This document shows, piece after piece, positions 17,461-26,803 of a stretch of DNA of 64,000 bases. The translations under genes were made by a program, and so were the position numbers. This DNA comes from Salinisphaera sp052044135. GTDB taxonomy: Bacteria; Pseudomonadota; Gammaproteobacteria; Nevskiales; Salinisphaeraceae. The notes under the pieces were generated by a model. It saw only the letters and a list, made by a program, of their open reading frames with translations, searched no databases and had not been told where the DNA came from. The stretch spans positions 1 to 64,000 of the forward strand of contig NZ_JBQDYF010000001.1 in assembly GCF_052044135.1 (NCBI RefSeq), given 5' to 3'. Positions within the stretch are counted from its first letter, which is position 1; each line of letters opens with the position of its first letter.

Positions 17461-17486
17461 CCGGCCGTAGCGGTGGCCACGGCCGG
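17461..17486 (-). terminator. Hairpin after M16 protease gene
   Basis: CCGGCCGT (17461-17468) and ACGGCCGG (17479-17486) pair into an 8-bp GC-rich stem. On the minus strand this is followed by TCTTTCG, 12 bases after the protease stop codon. It is a plausible but weak intrinsic terminator. Confidence 0.45.
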
Positions 17487-17497
17487 CGTCGAGGCAT

Positions 17498-20212
17498 CTA
17501 TTTCGGCTTCGGCCCTTGCACGACGCGCACCAGGTCGCCCGGCCGGAACCATTTCTTCACGGCCGCCTGGATCTGTTTGGCATCGATGGACTGGTAGGCC
17601 CTGGCCGCGCGATAGGGCTCGTCCAGCGGCTGGTCGAGCTCAACGCGCGAGAGCAGGCCGTAGCCGATCGAGTCGGCGCCGGCTTCGTTGAGCGGCACCT
17701 GCCGGATCAGGCCGGCGCGGGCGCGGTGCAGTTCGCCGCTGGAGATCGGCACCTTGGCCATTCGTACCAGTGCCTGGCGAATCAGCTTGTCGGCCTCGTC
17801 GACCTTGTCCGGGTCGCTGCCGTACTGGAAGGCAAGCTGGGTTCGGGTACGCGAGGTACCGAGGCCCGACGACACGTAATAGACCAGCCCGCGCTGCACG
17901 CGCAGTTCGCGATACAGCCGGCTGGCGAAGGCGCCGCCGGTGAGCACCTGGTTGGCCATCTTCAGCGCACGAAAGTCGGGCGCGTTCGACGTCAGCCCGA
18001 GCGACTCGGCGAGCTGGACCGTATCCTGCGACTGTGCCTTGTCCGGCACGTGATGGAAGCTCGACTTGTTGTCGCCGATCTTCGGCAGGGTCACATCCGG
18101 CTTTTGGCCTTCGGCCTTCCAGTCACCGAACGCGCCGGCCACGGCCTGCTTCGCCGTGTCGGGGCTGATGTCGCCCACCACCACGATCGTGGTCAGGTCG
18201 GGGCGAAATACCTTGTGGTAGTAGGCGGTGACATCGCTATAGGTGAGCCCGGCGATCGATTTCGGCGTGGCGAAGCGCAGGGCCGGATCGCCCTTCGGCA
18301 GGATGCCCTTTTTCATCGCCTGGTTGGCCTTGAAGTTCGGGCTGGCGATGGTGCCGGCCTGGGACGCCGCCGCGCGCTGCTTGAGAACCTCGAACGCATG
18401 CTTGGGCAGGGCCGGGTGCAGCTCGTTCTCCGCCAGCAGACCGAGGCCCTTGTCGAAATGATCGGGCAGCACGGTGAGCGAGAAATCGGTACCGGCCGAG
18501 GCCTGGGCGCCGATGGCGTCGAGTGCGGCCTGGTAGGCCTTGCGATCGTGCTGGGTGGTGCCAAAGTCGAGCAGTTCGGAGAGCACGTCGCTCACGCCCT
18601 CCTGGTGCTTCGGCGTTTCCAGATCCGGCTCGTTGCGGATATGGCCGTAGACGTGCACGGCATGGACCGAGCTCGACTGCACCGTGATCAGCTTCACGCC
18701 GTTATCGAGCGTGGTTGCCACCGGCTTGATCGACTGCGCCGGCGTGGTGATCCTGGCCAGCGGCTTGGCGGCCCAGTCCGGCAGTTTCACGTGGCCGACG
18801 TTCTTCGGCGAGAACGATTCGCTGCCGCCGTAGCCGCCGCCGGTCTGCGGCGCGCCCGAGCCTTCCGGCTTGAGAATGGCCAGCACGCTCTGGTCCGGCT
18901 GGACCAGTTTGGCCAGCATCTTGTTCACGTCGGCCGCGGTGACGTTCTTGATCGCGGCCAGTTGATCCGCCGGCGACTGCAGGTGATCCACCGCCACGGC
19001 CTGCGTCCAGCGATGCGCCAGCCCCGAGATCGAATCGCGTGCGGCGGTGTCCCGGGTGATGAGCTGGCGCTTGGCCGCGGCCACCTGGTCGGGGCTGATG
19101 CCGTGCTTGGCGATACCGCCGAGAATCGAGCGCATTTGCTTGACCAGCGCATCGGCATCCGCGCCCTTGGGAAACACGACATAGCTCACGCCGATCGAAC
19201 CCAGCGCCGCCGGCAGGGTGGTGTACTGCGCGGCCAGACTCTTGCCGCTGGCCACCATCTGCGTGTACAGCGGGCCGCGCGGGTTGTTGAGCACGCTGGC
19301 CAGCACTTCGGTGGTGGCCATGGCCCGGGCATCGCGGCTGCCCGGGGCCCGCGAGCCGATCAGCGCGAAGCCGTAGCCGCTGTCGGTGGGCATATGGATG
19401 GTCTTGGATTCGATCTTGCCCGGCTTGACCGGCTTGCGCTCGGGCAGCTTCTTGGCCGGGATGCCGCCGAACAGATTCCTGGCCTCGGCCAGGATCTTGT
19501 CGGCGTCCACGTTACCGGCGACCACCAGCACCGCGTTGTTCGGCGCATACCACTGGTCGTGGAAATGCTTGAGCATCTTGGCGGTCGTCTTGTTGAACGA
19601 CGCACGTGTGCCGAGCGCATCATGCGAGTAGGGCGTGCCCTGGTAGAGCGCTTCGCGCATGCGCTTGATCGCGACCTGGATCGGCGAGGACATGTCCTGA
19701 TTGACTTCCTGCTCGATCGCGCCGCGCTCCTGTTTCCAGGCGGCGGGCTTGTCGAGCACGCTCTTCATCCGCACCGACTGCAGACGCAGCGCGACGTCCG
19801 TGAACTGGTTGGGCACCGTGTAGTAGTAGGTCGTCGAGTCGTTGGTCGTGAACGCGTTCGATTGACCACCGAGCGCGGCGCCAATGCCGGCGATCTGCTC
19901 GGCCGACAGCCCCTTGGCGCCGCGAAACATCATGTGTTCCTGGGCATGGGCCATGCCCGGGAAGCCCTTCGGCGCTTCGCGCGAGCCCACCTTGTACGTG
20001 AGCATCGTGGTCGCCACCGGGGCCATGCGATTCGGCACCACGATCACCTGCAGGCCGTTGTCGAGCGTCTCGCGGGCCACCCGGTCGGGGCTCGCGTCGC
20101 CGGCGGTTTGGGCCGGCGGTGTATTCGGCGTGGACGCGGTGTCGGCCCAGACGGTCTGGGCGCCGGCGGCCATAAAGGCCGCGGCGGCAAGCGGTAGAAC
20201 GCGTTTGAACAT
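17498..20212 (-). CDS. Periplasmic M16 (pitrilysin-type) zinc protease
   Basis: 904-residue protein with an N-terminal signal peptide (MFKRVLPLAAAAFMAAGAQT, cleavage after about VWA-D). It has two M16 modules in tandem. The inverted zinc motif HAQEH is at residues 89-93 in the first module, with the expected downstream E in REALYQ/EQEVNQD. The second module lacks the motif, as is normal for the regulatory half. The ATG at 20212 is chosen because GGGGA precedes it and it starts the signal peptide. It likely degrades peptides in the periplasm. Its substrate is unknown. The adjacent DsbG-like protein is also periplasmic. Confidence 0.88.
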   Translation of the reverse strand: MFKRVLPLAAAAFMAAGAQTVWADTASTPNTPPAQTAGDASPDRVARETLDNGLQVIVVPNRMAPVATTMLTYKVGSREAPKGFPGMAHAQEHMMFRGAKGLSAEQIAGIGAALGGQSNAFTTNDSTTYYYTVPNQFTDVALRLQSVRMKSVLDKPAAWKQERGAIEQEVNQDMSSPIQVAIKRMREALYQGTPYSHDALGTRASFNKTTAKMLKHFHDQWYAPNNAVLVVAGNVDADKILAEARNLFGGIPAKKLPERKPVKPGKIESKTIHMPTDSGYGFALIGSRAPGSRDARAMATTEVLASVLNNPRGPLYTQMVASGKSLAAQYTTLPAALGSIGVSYVVFPKGADADALVKQMRSILGGIAKHGISPDQVAAAKRQLITRDTAARDSISGLAHRWTQAVAVDHLQSPADQLAAIKNVTAADVNKMLAKLVQPDQSVLAILKPEGSGAPQTGGGYGGSESFSPKNVGHVKLPDWAAKPLARITTPAQSIKPVATTLDNGVKLITVQSSSVHAVHVYGHIRNEPDLETPKHQEGVSDVLSELLDFGTTQHDRKAYQAALDAIGAQASAGTDFSLTVLPDHFDKGLGLLAENELHPALPKHAFEVLKQRAAASQAGTIASPNFKANQAMKKGILPKGDPALRFATPKSIAGLTYSDVTAYYHKVFRPDLTTIVVVGDISPDTAKQAVAGAFGDWKAEGQKPDVTLPKIGDNKSSFHHVPDKAQSQDTVQLAESLGLTSNAPDFRALKMANQVLTGGAFASRLYRELRVQRGLVYYVSSGLGTSRTRTQLAFQYGSDPDKVDEADKLIRQALVRMAKVPISSGELHRARAGLIRQVPLNEAGADSIGYGLLSRVELDQPLDEPYRAARAYQSIDAKQIQAAVKKWFRPGDLVRVVQGPKPK

Positions 20213-20264
20213 CAATTTTTCCCCGTGAATCGGTTTCGCCGACGCGTAAAATATTAACCCGGCT

Positions 20265-20349
20265 TCGCGGCCGATGGCCGCAGCGAGCATGCCTGCGCAT
20301 ACTCGCGTTATTAATCCGGCATGAAGGTATTTTCATGCTGGATTAATAA
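20265..20349 (+). repeat. Two-hairpin dispersed repeat, copy 1
   Basis: The order is CGCGGCCGATGGCCGC (hairpin), then AGCGAGCATGC, CGCATACTCGCG, and a long stem TTATTAATCCGGCATGAA (20308-20325) with its partner (20332-20349) around a 6-base loop. As plus-strand RNA the stem is complete with one G-U pair. The same layout recurs at 53174-53262. It lies between the protease start and the end of the dsbG-like gene and could also terminate transcription. Confidence 0.75.
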
Positions 20350-20388
20350 TGACGGTGTATCACGAAGCGGTGCGAGCCCGGAAAACGA

Positions 20389-21153
20389 TCAGGGCTTCGG
20401 GCCGAGTATGTCGGTCAGCGTGTCGCCCTGTGGCATGCCTTGATGGATATGGATCCCGCCCTGCTTGTCGCGGGTTACGATGCCCGGCGTCCCGCGGATC
20501 CCCAGGCCGGTCATGAGGGCGTCGTTGGCGGCGAGCTTGCCCGACAACGACGACGGAACAGGGTTGAGCGGCTGAATGCCGCCGGTGCGGTCATCGGCCT
20601 CGTGCCGGCGATAGGCCGCGACCGGGTTTTTCGCCGCCAGGATCGCCGCGGCCTTGCCCGGGCTGGACGGCTTGAGCACACCAACGAGGATCGTACGCAG
20701 CTGCACCTTGCCGGCCTTCACCCACGGCCGCGCGGCTTCATAGAAGCGATGACAGTACGGGCAGTTCGGGTCGGTGAACACATAGACCGTGCGCGGCGCG
20801 CTGGCGGGCCCGTCGGCGATCCAGGTCGCGGCTTCCAGTTGCGGCCAGGCCGATTGCTGCTGCGGCTGCGTGATCGCCGCGTCGAGTGCTTTCTGGCTCA
20901 GGTCGTGGCCGTGCGCGTCGAGCATGGTGCCGACGATCACATGGTGCCCGTCGGGGGTGAGATAGAGTGCAACCGGCGTATGCCCGGCGCGCGCGGCATA
21001 GCCGGTCAGCCCGCCCGGCGCATCGAAGCGCTTGACGACGGTCAGCCCCTTGTCGGCCAACTGCTGGATGGGCGCCGGCCAGTCGCCAGCACGGGCCGCG
21101 CCGACGCCCAGCAGGGTGACCAGCATGCAGGTCAAACCATAACGCACGGCCAT
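20389..21153 (-). CDS. DsbC/DsbG-like thiol:disulphide isomerase
   Basis: 254-residue periplasmic protein with a signal peptide (MAVRYGLTCMLVTLLGVGAA), a small N-terminal dimerisation region (LADKGLTVVKRFDAPGGLTGY) and a thioredoxin-fold domain with active site CPYC at residues 131-134. The cis-proline loop is RGTPGIV. This arrangement matches DsbG/DsbC, which isomerise or reduce disulphides of exported proteins. The ATG at 21153 is the natural start. The frame is open further upstream only through overlap with the SDR gene region. It may support folding of secreted enzymes. No DsbD gene is near. Confidence 0.85.
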   Translation of the reverse strand: MAVRYGLTCMLVTLLGVGAARAGDWPAPIQQLADKGLTVVKRFDAPGGLTGYAARAGHTPVALYLTPDGHHVIVGTMLDAHGHDLSQKALDAAITQPQQQSAWPQLEAATWIADGPASAPRTVYVFTDPNCPYCHRFYEAARPWVKAGKVQLRTILVGVLKPSSPGKAAAILAAKNPVAAYRRHEADDRTGGIQPLNPVPSSLSGKLAANDALMTGLGIRGTPGIVTRDKQGGIHIHQGMPQGDTLTDILGPKP

Positions 21154-21229
21154 GAGCCATCCGGTTTGAAGATCGGGGCAACAGCCTAAGCGGCGTTTTT
21201 CGTCTGCGTCCAGTGGTTTTGCCGTGGGC

Positions 21230-21979
21230 TCAGACGCCGCCGTCGACGTCGAGCAAGGCGCCGGTGGTGAACTCGGCCTCGCTGAGGTACAGAATCGCTT
21301 CGGCGATGTCCTCGGGCGTGCCGATGCGGCCCAGCGGAATCCGGCCCGCCGCCTGCTGCGGCTTGTCCGGCTGGCCGCCGCTGGCGTGGATCTCGGTGTC
21401 GATGACGCCCGGGCGCACGGCATTGACGCGGATATTCTCGTTGGCGACTTCGCGCGCCAGGCCCTCGGTGAAGGTATCGATCGCGCCCTTGGAGGCGCCG
21501 TAGTCGATGTACGTACCGGCGCCGCCGCCCCCGCCCGCATGGCTGGCCGCGGACGACACGTTCACGATCACCCCGCCGGCGCCGCCGTGGGCGGTGCCCA
21601 TGCGCCGGATCGCCTCGCGGGCACAGATAAACGGGCCGACCACGTTGACTTTCATCATCCGCTCGATGCGCGCCGCGCTCATATCGGCCACCGCGCTCGG
21701 CTCGTCCACGATGCCGGCATTGTTGACCAGTGCGGTGACCGGGCCGAGATGTTCGTCGACCGCCTTGAACATGGCCACCACGTCGTCTTCGTTGGATACA
21801 TCGGCCTGCACCGCGATGGCGCGCCCGCCGTCCTTCTCGATCGCCGTGACCACGGCTTCGGCCGCTTCCCGATTGCCGCGGAAGTTCACGGCCACGGCAT
21901 AGCCGTATTTGGCCGCCATCAACGACGTGGCGGCACCGATGCCGCGGCTGCCGCCGGTAACGATCATCACTTTATCCAT
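21230..21979 (-). CDS. SDR-family oxidoreductase
   Basis: 249-residue short-chain dehydrogenase/reductase of the classical type. The nucleotide motif TGGSRGIG is at the N-terminus, NNAG follows, then S in NVSSAA and YGASK as the catalytic Y-x3-K. The end TGALLDVDGGV is typical. The closest functional label is glucose 1-dehydrogenase or 3-oxoacyl-ACP reductase type. The substrate cannot be told from sequence. Codes leftward, 76 bp before the dsbG-like gene. No clear pathway context. Confidence 0.88.
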   Translation of the reverse strand: MDKVMIVTGGSRGIGAATSLMAAKYGYAVAVNFRGNREAAEAVVTAIEKDGGRAIAVQADVSNEDDVVAMFKAVDEHLGPVTALVNNAGIVDEPSAVADMSAARIERMMKVNVVGPFICAREAIRRMGTAHGGAGGVIVNVSSAASHAGGGGGAGTYIDYGASKGAIDTFTEGLAREVANENIRVNAVRPGVIDTEIHASGGQPDKPQQAAGRIPLGRIGTPEDIAEAILYLSEAEFTTGALLDVDGGV

Positions 21980-22055
21980 GAGATGGGTCTGGTTTGGGTC
22001 GATCGCGCCAGATTAAGCCAGTGCTGTCGGGCTGACCAGCGCACGCCGCGACAAC

Positions 22056-22796
22056 TCAGACGCCGCGCCAGAACATGAGCGCGGTCATGGCGGCGCCGAT
22101 CGCCACAATGCCGATGCGATGCCAGCGCGGGTTGATGGTGTCACCGGCGGCGGCGCCGACCCATCCGCCGATCAGCGCGCCGGTGGCCATGAGGGCCGCC
22201 AGGCGCCAGTGCACGAGCCCGAACGCAGCGTAGGTGATCACGGAAATAATGGTCAGCACGGACGAGGTGACCGCCTTCATCGCCACCGAGGACAACAGAC
22301 GCTTCTGGCCCAACAGGCCGAGCACGGCAATCATGATGATGCCGACGCCGCCGTTGAAATAGCCGCCGTAGGCGCAAGTGAGGTATAGCCCGGGTACTGC
22401 CACCCAGCGCGGCGCGCGGCGGTCGCGGGTCGCCCGTTTGATCCAGGGCCCGGCGGCGAAGATCAGCGTGGCCGCGGCCATCAGCCAGGGTACGATCACC
22501 GCGAACGCATGGTTGCCCGTCGCCAGTAGCAAGGCCGCGCCGCTCACCCCGCCGGCCGCGGCGATCGCGATCATGGCGGCCAGGTTCAGCCCTGGCGGGG
22601 CTTCGACGGCGTGCCGCAGGCGAAACAGCGTGGTGACGTAGCCCGGCAGCACGGCACTCGCGCTGGTGGCGTTGGCGGCGGTGGGCGGCAGGCCGTAGAA
22701 CAGCAGAGCCGGCAGAGTGATAAAGCTGCCGCCGCCGGCCAGGGCGTTGAGGGCGCCGGCGGCGAGTGCGGCGCCGAAGAGCAGGATCCATTCCAT
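22056..22796 (-). CDS. TauE/SafE (TSUP) family membrane permease
   Basis: 246-residue membrane protein with about eight hydrophobic helices and the family repeats: GALNALAGGGSFITLPALLF in the first half and YGGYFNGGVGIIMIAVLG in the second. TSUP proteins export sulphite, sulphonates or other small organic anions. Start chosen at ATG 22796 (MEWILLF). Upstream codons in the same frame look non-coding. The substrate is unknown. Its neighbours give no clear hint. Confidence 0.85.
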   Translation of the reverse strand: MEWILLFGAALAAGALNALAGGGSFITLPALLFYGLPPTAANATSASAVLPGYVTTLFRLRHAVEAPPGLNLAAMIAIAAAGGVSGAALLLATGNHAFAVIVPWLMAAATLIFAAGPWIKRATRDRRAPRWVAVPGLYLTCAYGGYFNGGVGIIMIAVLGLLGQKRLLSSVAMKAVTSSVLTIISVITYAAFGLVHWRLAALMATGALIGGWVGAAAGDTINPRWHRIGIVAIGAAMTALMFWRGV

Positions 22797-23518
22797 GGTG
22801 TGTCCCCGATGTCCAGAAAGCGGCCGGCGCCGCCGCACCGGAAAGCTGCGAATTTCAAGGGCCGGGGCCGACGTGTCGGCCTTGGCCGTGAATACCGCAT
22901 GCGTCGCCCCCGATTATGCCCGGTCTGTTTGATGGCGCGAGCGCGTGCATCGAGCCCGCGCTTGATCCTGCCCGGATTTACCGGGGTGTCGCCCAGCCGG
23001 ATGCCACGCGCATTGACCACGGGACTCCGTGCGGCCGGATATTCCCACCAACGTCGGCGGCGTGTCGGTGAGCCACTTCGAGTCGGGCCGGAATCGCCTG
23101 GCCCGGTACCGGGACGACCCATACCGTCGCCGAGCGGCTGCACGATCACATGGTCGAAGCCGCCCGGGCCCCGACCGACCGTGCCAAAAACGACGATGTC
23201 GACCTGCCCGCCACGGCCTGCATCATGGCGATCGAGATGATCGGCCAGGCCGCCGCGACCGTTGGCGCCAGCGAGTTCTTCCGCGCCGGGCCGCGCCTGA
23301 AATAACGCGGGCACGAAGCCGGGCGTGGACGATGGCTGTGGTTCTTCGCGCCGCACGCCCTGCGGGCCTCGCGACCGTGTTCACGGGCCGTTACGACCTA
23401 TGGAGCGTATGGCGCCGCGCGAGGCTTGCGTATATTGAATCCAGGGTGCGTACATTTGTGCGCTTTGTGAACATCAACCTGGAGGCGGGCCCGCGGCGAA
23501 TGCATCCGCGGCTCGGCG
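22797..23518. other. Gene-poor region with a possible short ORF
   Basis: No full-length gene is convincing in these 720 bases. On the plus strand an ATG at 23150 opens a 51-codon frame to TAA at 23303-23305 with protein-like composition (LPATACIMAIEMIGQAAATV, ending FFRAGPRLK). It may be a small gene or the 3' remnant of a decayed one. I do not recognise a family. The rest shows only GC-driven open frames. Confidence 0.35.
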
Positions 23519-24781
23519 ATGTACGCCATGCGACACGATTCCCGATACGAAACCTTCATCGTCGGCCTGATGTTTCTTACCTGGGGGACGGTTTTCCTGG
23601 ACCGCATGGCCGAGCTCTATCTGGCTCCGTTCATTGCCGAGGATTTTCATCTCAGCGCCGGCCAGATTGGCGAGCTGGCCAGTATCCTGGCGATTACCTG
23701 GGCCGTGTCGTCGTTTGTATTCGGCGCTGTTTCCGACCGCTTCGGCCGCAAGCCGGTGCTGGTGCCGGCGGTGTTTGCCTTCGCCGGGTTGTCGTGGTTG
23801 TGCGGCGCGGCGCGCAACTTCTTCGACATGCTGATTCTGCGCGGCGCCGTCGGGATTGCCGAAGGCCCATGCTGGTCGGTCATGAACACGCTGGTGGAAA
23901 AGGCCTCGCACCCGAAGCGGCGCGGCCGGAACACGGGGATCGTCGTCTCCGCGGCCGCGCTGATCGGCTTTGCGGTGGCGCCGGTACTGACGACGCAGAT
24001 CGCTTCCCGCTTCGGCTGGCGCTGGGCATTCGTGGTGGCCGGGGCGCCCGGCGTGATTCTCGCGATCGTGATCTGGCTGTTCGTGCGAGAGCCCGGCGAC
24101 GCCCGTCAAGGCGAGCCTGCGGCCCCGGCGCCCGCCAAGCCGCGGGCGCGTGACTTCCTGGCCTTGCTCAAGTACCGCAATATCCAACTGGCCGCGATCG
24201 GTAACATCGGTTTCGTCGGCTGGTTGATCCTCTACAATACTTTTTGTCCGCTTTACATCATTCATGTGGCCGGCCAGCCGCCGACGACCGCCGGCTTTCT
24301 CATGGGCGCCGCCGGGCTGGGCAGCTTCTTCATCGGCTGTGCGGTCGCCACGGTGTCCGATTGGATCGGCCGGCGGGCGACCCTGCTGGTCTCGGCACCG
24401 CTTTGCACCGTGCTGCCGCTGATCCTGCTCTGGCCGCCGATGTATGACCATCTCTGGTTGCTGGCCGCCGTATTGTTCGTCTCCCAGGCGGGGCAGGCGG
24501 TCGCGGCGATCGTCATGGTGCTGGTTCCGACCGAAACGGCGCCGCCGAACATGGCAGCGGCCGCGATCGGTGTCGTCACCCTGTTTGGCGAGATCGTCGG
24601 CGGTGCGGTGGCGCCCACGGCAGCGGGCGACCTGGCGGACAGTTTTCCGTCGCTGGGCCTGGCCATCCCCTTGCTGATGGCGGCGGCCGGTTCGATGCTG
24701 GTCTTCGTGGTCGCGTTGTTCATGAAGGAAACGGCCCAATTTGCCCAGCGTCGGGACGAGCTGGCAGCTGCCCATACATAG
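23519..24781 (+). CDS. MFS transporter
   Basis: 420-residue major facilitator with twelve predicted membrane segments. The signature loop between helices 2 and 3 is GAVSDRFGRKPVL. Its counterpart in the second half is VSDWIGRRATLL. Helix 1 carries LTWGTVFLDRMAELYL, a pattern seen in anion:cation symporters that take up aromatic or organic acids. It stands alone and just upstream of the aromatic-degradation block, so uptake of a phenolic acid is a reasonable guess, but the substrate is not shown by sequence. An alternative start is ATG 23528. Confidence 0.82.
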   Translation: MYAMRHDSRYETFIVGLMFLTWGTVFLDRMAELYLAPFIAEDFHLSAGQIGELASILAITWAVSSFVFGAVSDRFGRKPVLVPAVFAFAGLSWLCGAARNFFDMLILRGAVGIAEGPCWSVMNTLVEKASHPKRRGRNTGIVVSAAALIGFAVAPVLTTQIASRFGWRWAFVVAGAPGVILAIVIWLFVREPGDARQGEPAAPAPAKPRARDFLALLKYRNIQLAAIGNIGFVGWLILYNTFCPLYIIHVAGQPPTTAGFLMGAAGLGSFFIGCAVATVSDWIGRRATLLVSAPLCTVLPLILLWPPMYDHLWLLAAVLFVSQAGQAVAAIVMVLVPTETAPPNMAAAAIGVVTLFGEIVGGAVAPTAAGDLADSFPSLGLAIPLLMAAAGSMLVFVVALFMKETAQFAQRRDELAAAHT

Positions 24782-25122
24782 CTCGCGCGTGTTCACGCCA
24801 TGAATTGTGCGTGGTCTTTCGTGCCGGGCGCGCCGCGGTGATGAGCCGTATGAATGCAGACGGCGAATGGCCGTCGCGCCGCGTGAATTGTGCCGACAGC
24901 GGGCGATGCGTGGGGCGAGCGCGCAACGCGTGTATGGGCCGCACATCGGCGTCGCCCATCGAGAATCGACGGCGCTCGGGTACGCGGGGTGAGCCGCCGG
25001 TTGTACTGCAGCGGCCATTGAACCGAGGTCGGCGGACAGGCCTGTGATCGCTTGGCACGGGCGAGCCGATGCCCCGGTTCTATCGCTTCAGGGCATGACG
25101 GACGTCTGCAATCCCGCGTTCT
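24782..25122. other. Intergenic region between convergent genes
   Basis: About 340 bases between the MFS gene and the convergent acyl-CoA synthetase gene. Only compositional open frames are visible. No strong terminator or repeat was recognised. Confidence 0.5.
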
Positions 25123-26619
25123 TCATTGTTGCTTCTTCAAGGCGGTCTTCATCAGTTTGCCGCTGGCATTGCGGGGCAGTACGTCGATAATGTGGAAGCG
25201 TTTCGGCACCTTGTAGCCGGCGAGAAGCGTCCTGCAGTAGCGGGATAGCGCGTCGGGATCGAGGTGGGCGCCTGGGGCCGGCACGATATAGGCATGCCCG
25301 ACTTCGCCCCAGGTGTCGTCCGCTATGCCGACGACGGCGGCCTCGCTCACATCGGCATGGCCGAGCAGCGCGTTTTCCACTTCGGCCGGAAAGACGTTTT
25401 CGCCGCCGGAGATGAACATGTCCTTCTTGCGGTCCTTGATGGTCATGTGCCCGCGGGCATCGGCCTGGCCGATATCGCCGGTGCGCAGCCAGCCATCGTG
25501 GGTGAACGCCCGGGCGGTTTCCTCGGGACGGTTCCAGTAGCCCGGCGTCACGTTGGGGCCGCGCACCAGAATCTCGCCGGGTTCGCCCGGCGCGACATCG
25601 TTTTCTTCCGCGTCGACCAGGCGGATCGCCACGAACGGCGGCGGCAAGCCGACGCCGCCGGCGGTTTGATCGATCAGCCCGGGCTCGAGCGGCACGTGCA
25701 TGATCGTTCCGGCCTCGGTCATGCCGAAGCCATTCGAGATCTGAATGCCGCGTTCGAGCCACCAGCGCACCTGGTGTGGCGAGATCGGCGAGCCGCCGGT
25801 GAACAGGGCCCGCAGATGATGCCAGCGCGAGGGCTCGAAATTGGTCTGCTCGGTGAGCATGGCGGCCATTTTGGGGACGCAGAAGTAATGCGTGGTGCCG
25901 GTTTCGGCATCGGCGAGTAACGCGTTGGTGCGCTGAGGGTCGAAGCCCGGCGCGACATGCAGCGCGCCGCCGAACAGCAAAGGGGCCCGGATGCTCGGCA
26001 ACAGGCCGATGACATGGAACATCGGCGCGTCGCACAGGAACACGCTGTCGCGGGATACATGGCCGATGAGGCCGAAGTTGACGGCGGTCGCGTAGATATT
26101 CTCGCCGGTGATCATCACGCCTTTCGGTCGGCCCGAGGTGCCCGAGGTGTAGAGAATGATTTTCGTGAGATCGCCCGGCAGTGGCGCCAGGCGTGGCGAT
26201 GGCGGGCAGGCCGCGATCTCGCCTGCCAGATCGGCCGTGTCGATGGCTCTGGCGCCCGCGGGCAGGGTGGGCGGCTGTTCGCGATGGTCCATCGCGACCA
26301 GTCGGGGCTGGCAATCCGCCAGAATCGTGGTCAGTTCCGCCGTCGACAGTCGATAGTTCAGCGGCACGAAAATCGCGCCCAACCGTTCCGCTGCGATGTT
26401 GAGGATGAGTAGATCGGCGCTGTTGCGCGCGATCACGGCGATGCGCTCGCCGGCATGGATGGCGGGCTGTTGTTGCAACCAGGCGACTGCCTGCTGGATA
26501 TTGCGGTCCAGTTCGGCATAGCGCCAGCGCCGGTCGGTGGCGATGTCCCGGCAAGCGAGGCGGCCGGGTTGTCCGCGCGCGTGCAGGGCGATCGGGTCGG
26601 GTGTATCCCATTGCGACAT
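25123..26619 (-). CDS. fcs: Hydroxycinnamate-CoA ligase (feruloyl/coumaroyl-CoA synthetase)
   Basis: 498-residue AMP-forming acyl-CoA synthetase. The ATP-binding loop YTSGTSGRPKGV, the A5-type motif NGFGMTEAG, the hinge region GWLRTGDIGQ and the C-terminal catalytic lysine region NASGKLMKTAL are all present. It activates an aryl carboxylate with CoA. The specific assignment to ferulate, coumarate or caffeate rests on its neighbour Ech, which acts on exactly these CoA esters and is transcribed just upstream in the same direction (184-bp gap). Length is that of the CouB-like ligases rather than the longer Pseudomonas Fcs. Confidence 0.8.
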   Translation of the reverse strand: MSQWDTPDPIALHARGQPGRLACRDIATDRRWRYAELDRNIQQAVAWLQQQPAIHAGERIAVIARNSADLLILNIAAERLGAIFVPLNYRLSTAELTTILADCQPRLVAMDHREQPPTLPAGARAIDTADLAGEIAACPPSPRLAPLPGDLTKIILYTSGTSGRPKGVMITGENIYATAVNFGLIGHVSRDSVFLCDAPMFHVIGLLPSIRAPLLFGGALHVAPGFDPQRTNALLADAETGTTHYFCVPKMAAMLTEQTNFEPSRWHHLRALFTGGSPISPHQVRWWLERGIQISNGFGMTEAGTIMHVPLEPGLIDQTAGGVGLPPPFVAIRLVDAEENDVAPGEPGEILVRGPNVTPGYWNRPEETARAFTHDGWLRTGDIGQADARGHMTIKDRKKDMFISGGENVFPAEVENALLGHADVSEAAVVGIADDTWGEVGHAYIVPAPGAHLDPDALSRYCRTLLAGYKVPKRFHIIDVLPRNASGKLMKTALKKQQ

Positions 26620-26803
26620 GGCGTGTATCCCTTTTCTTCGATGCGGCCGACGGTTTTATGCGGCTCGCGACAGGCCGCCGGAGCCCGGGGGACTGTCGAA
26701 TAAAGCCGGCCGTCCCGGTTGTCTGGCGGGCTCCGGCGCCCCCGGGCGGCACGCCGAATGGCGGCCCGCCCGGGGGGCGAAAGCTATGCAAGGTTGTCGC
26801 GGC

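Noticed and set aside
17516..20197. Very long open frame on the plus strand opposite the M16 protease gene
   Set aside because: It mirrors the real gene; the translation is rich in R, G, H and V with no family motifs. High GC keeps antisense frames open.
23474..25018. 514-codon minus-strand frame opposite the MFS gene
   Set aside because: The plus-strand product is a clear twelve-helix transporter; the antisense translation is highly charged and repetitive without family features.
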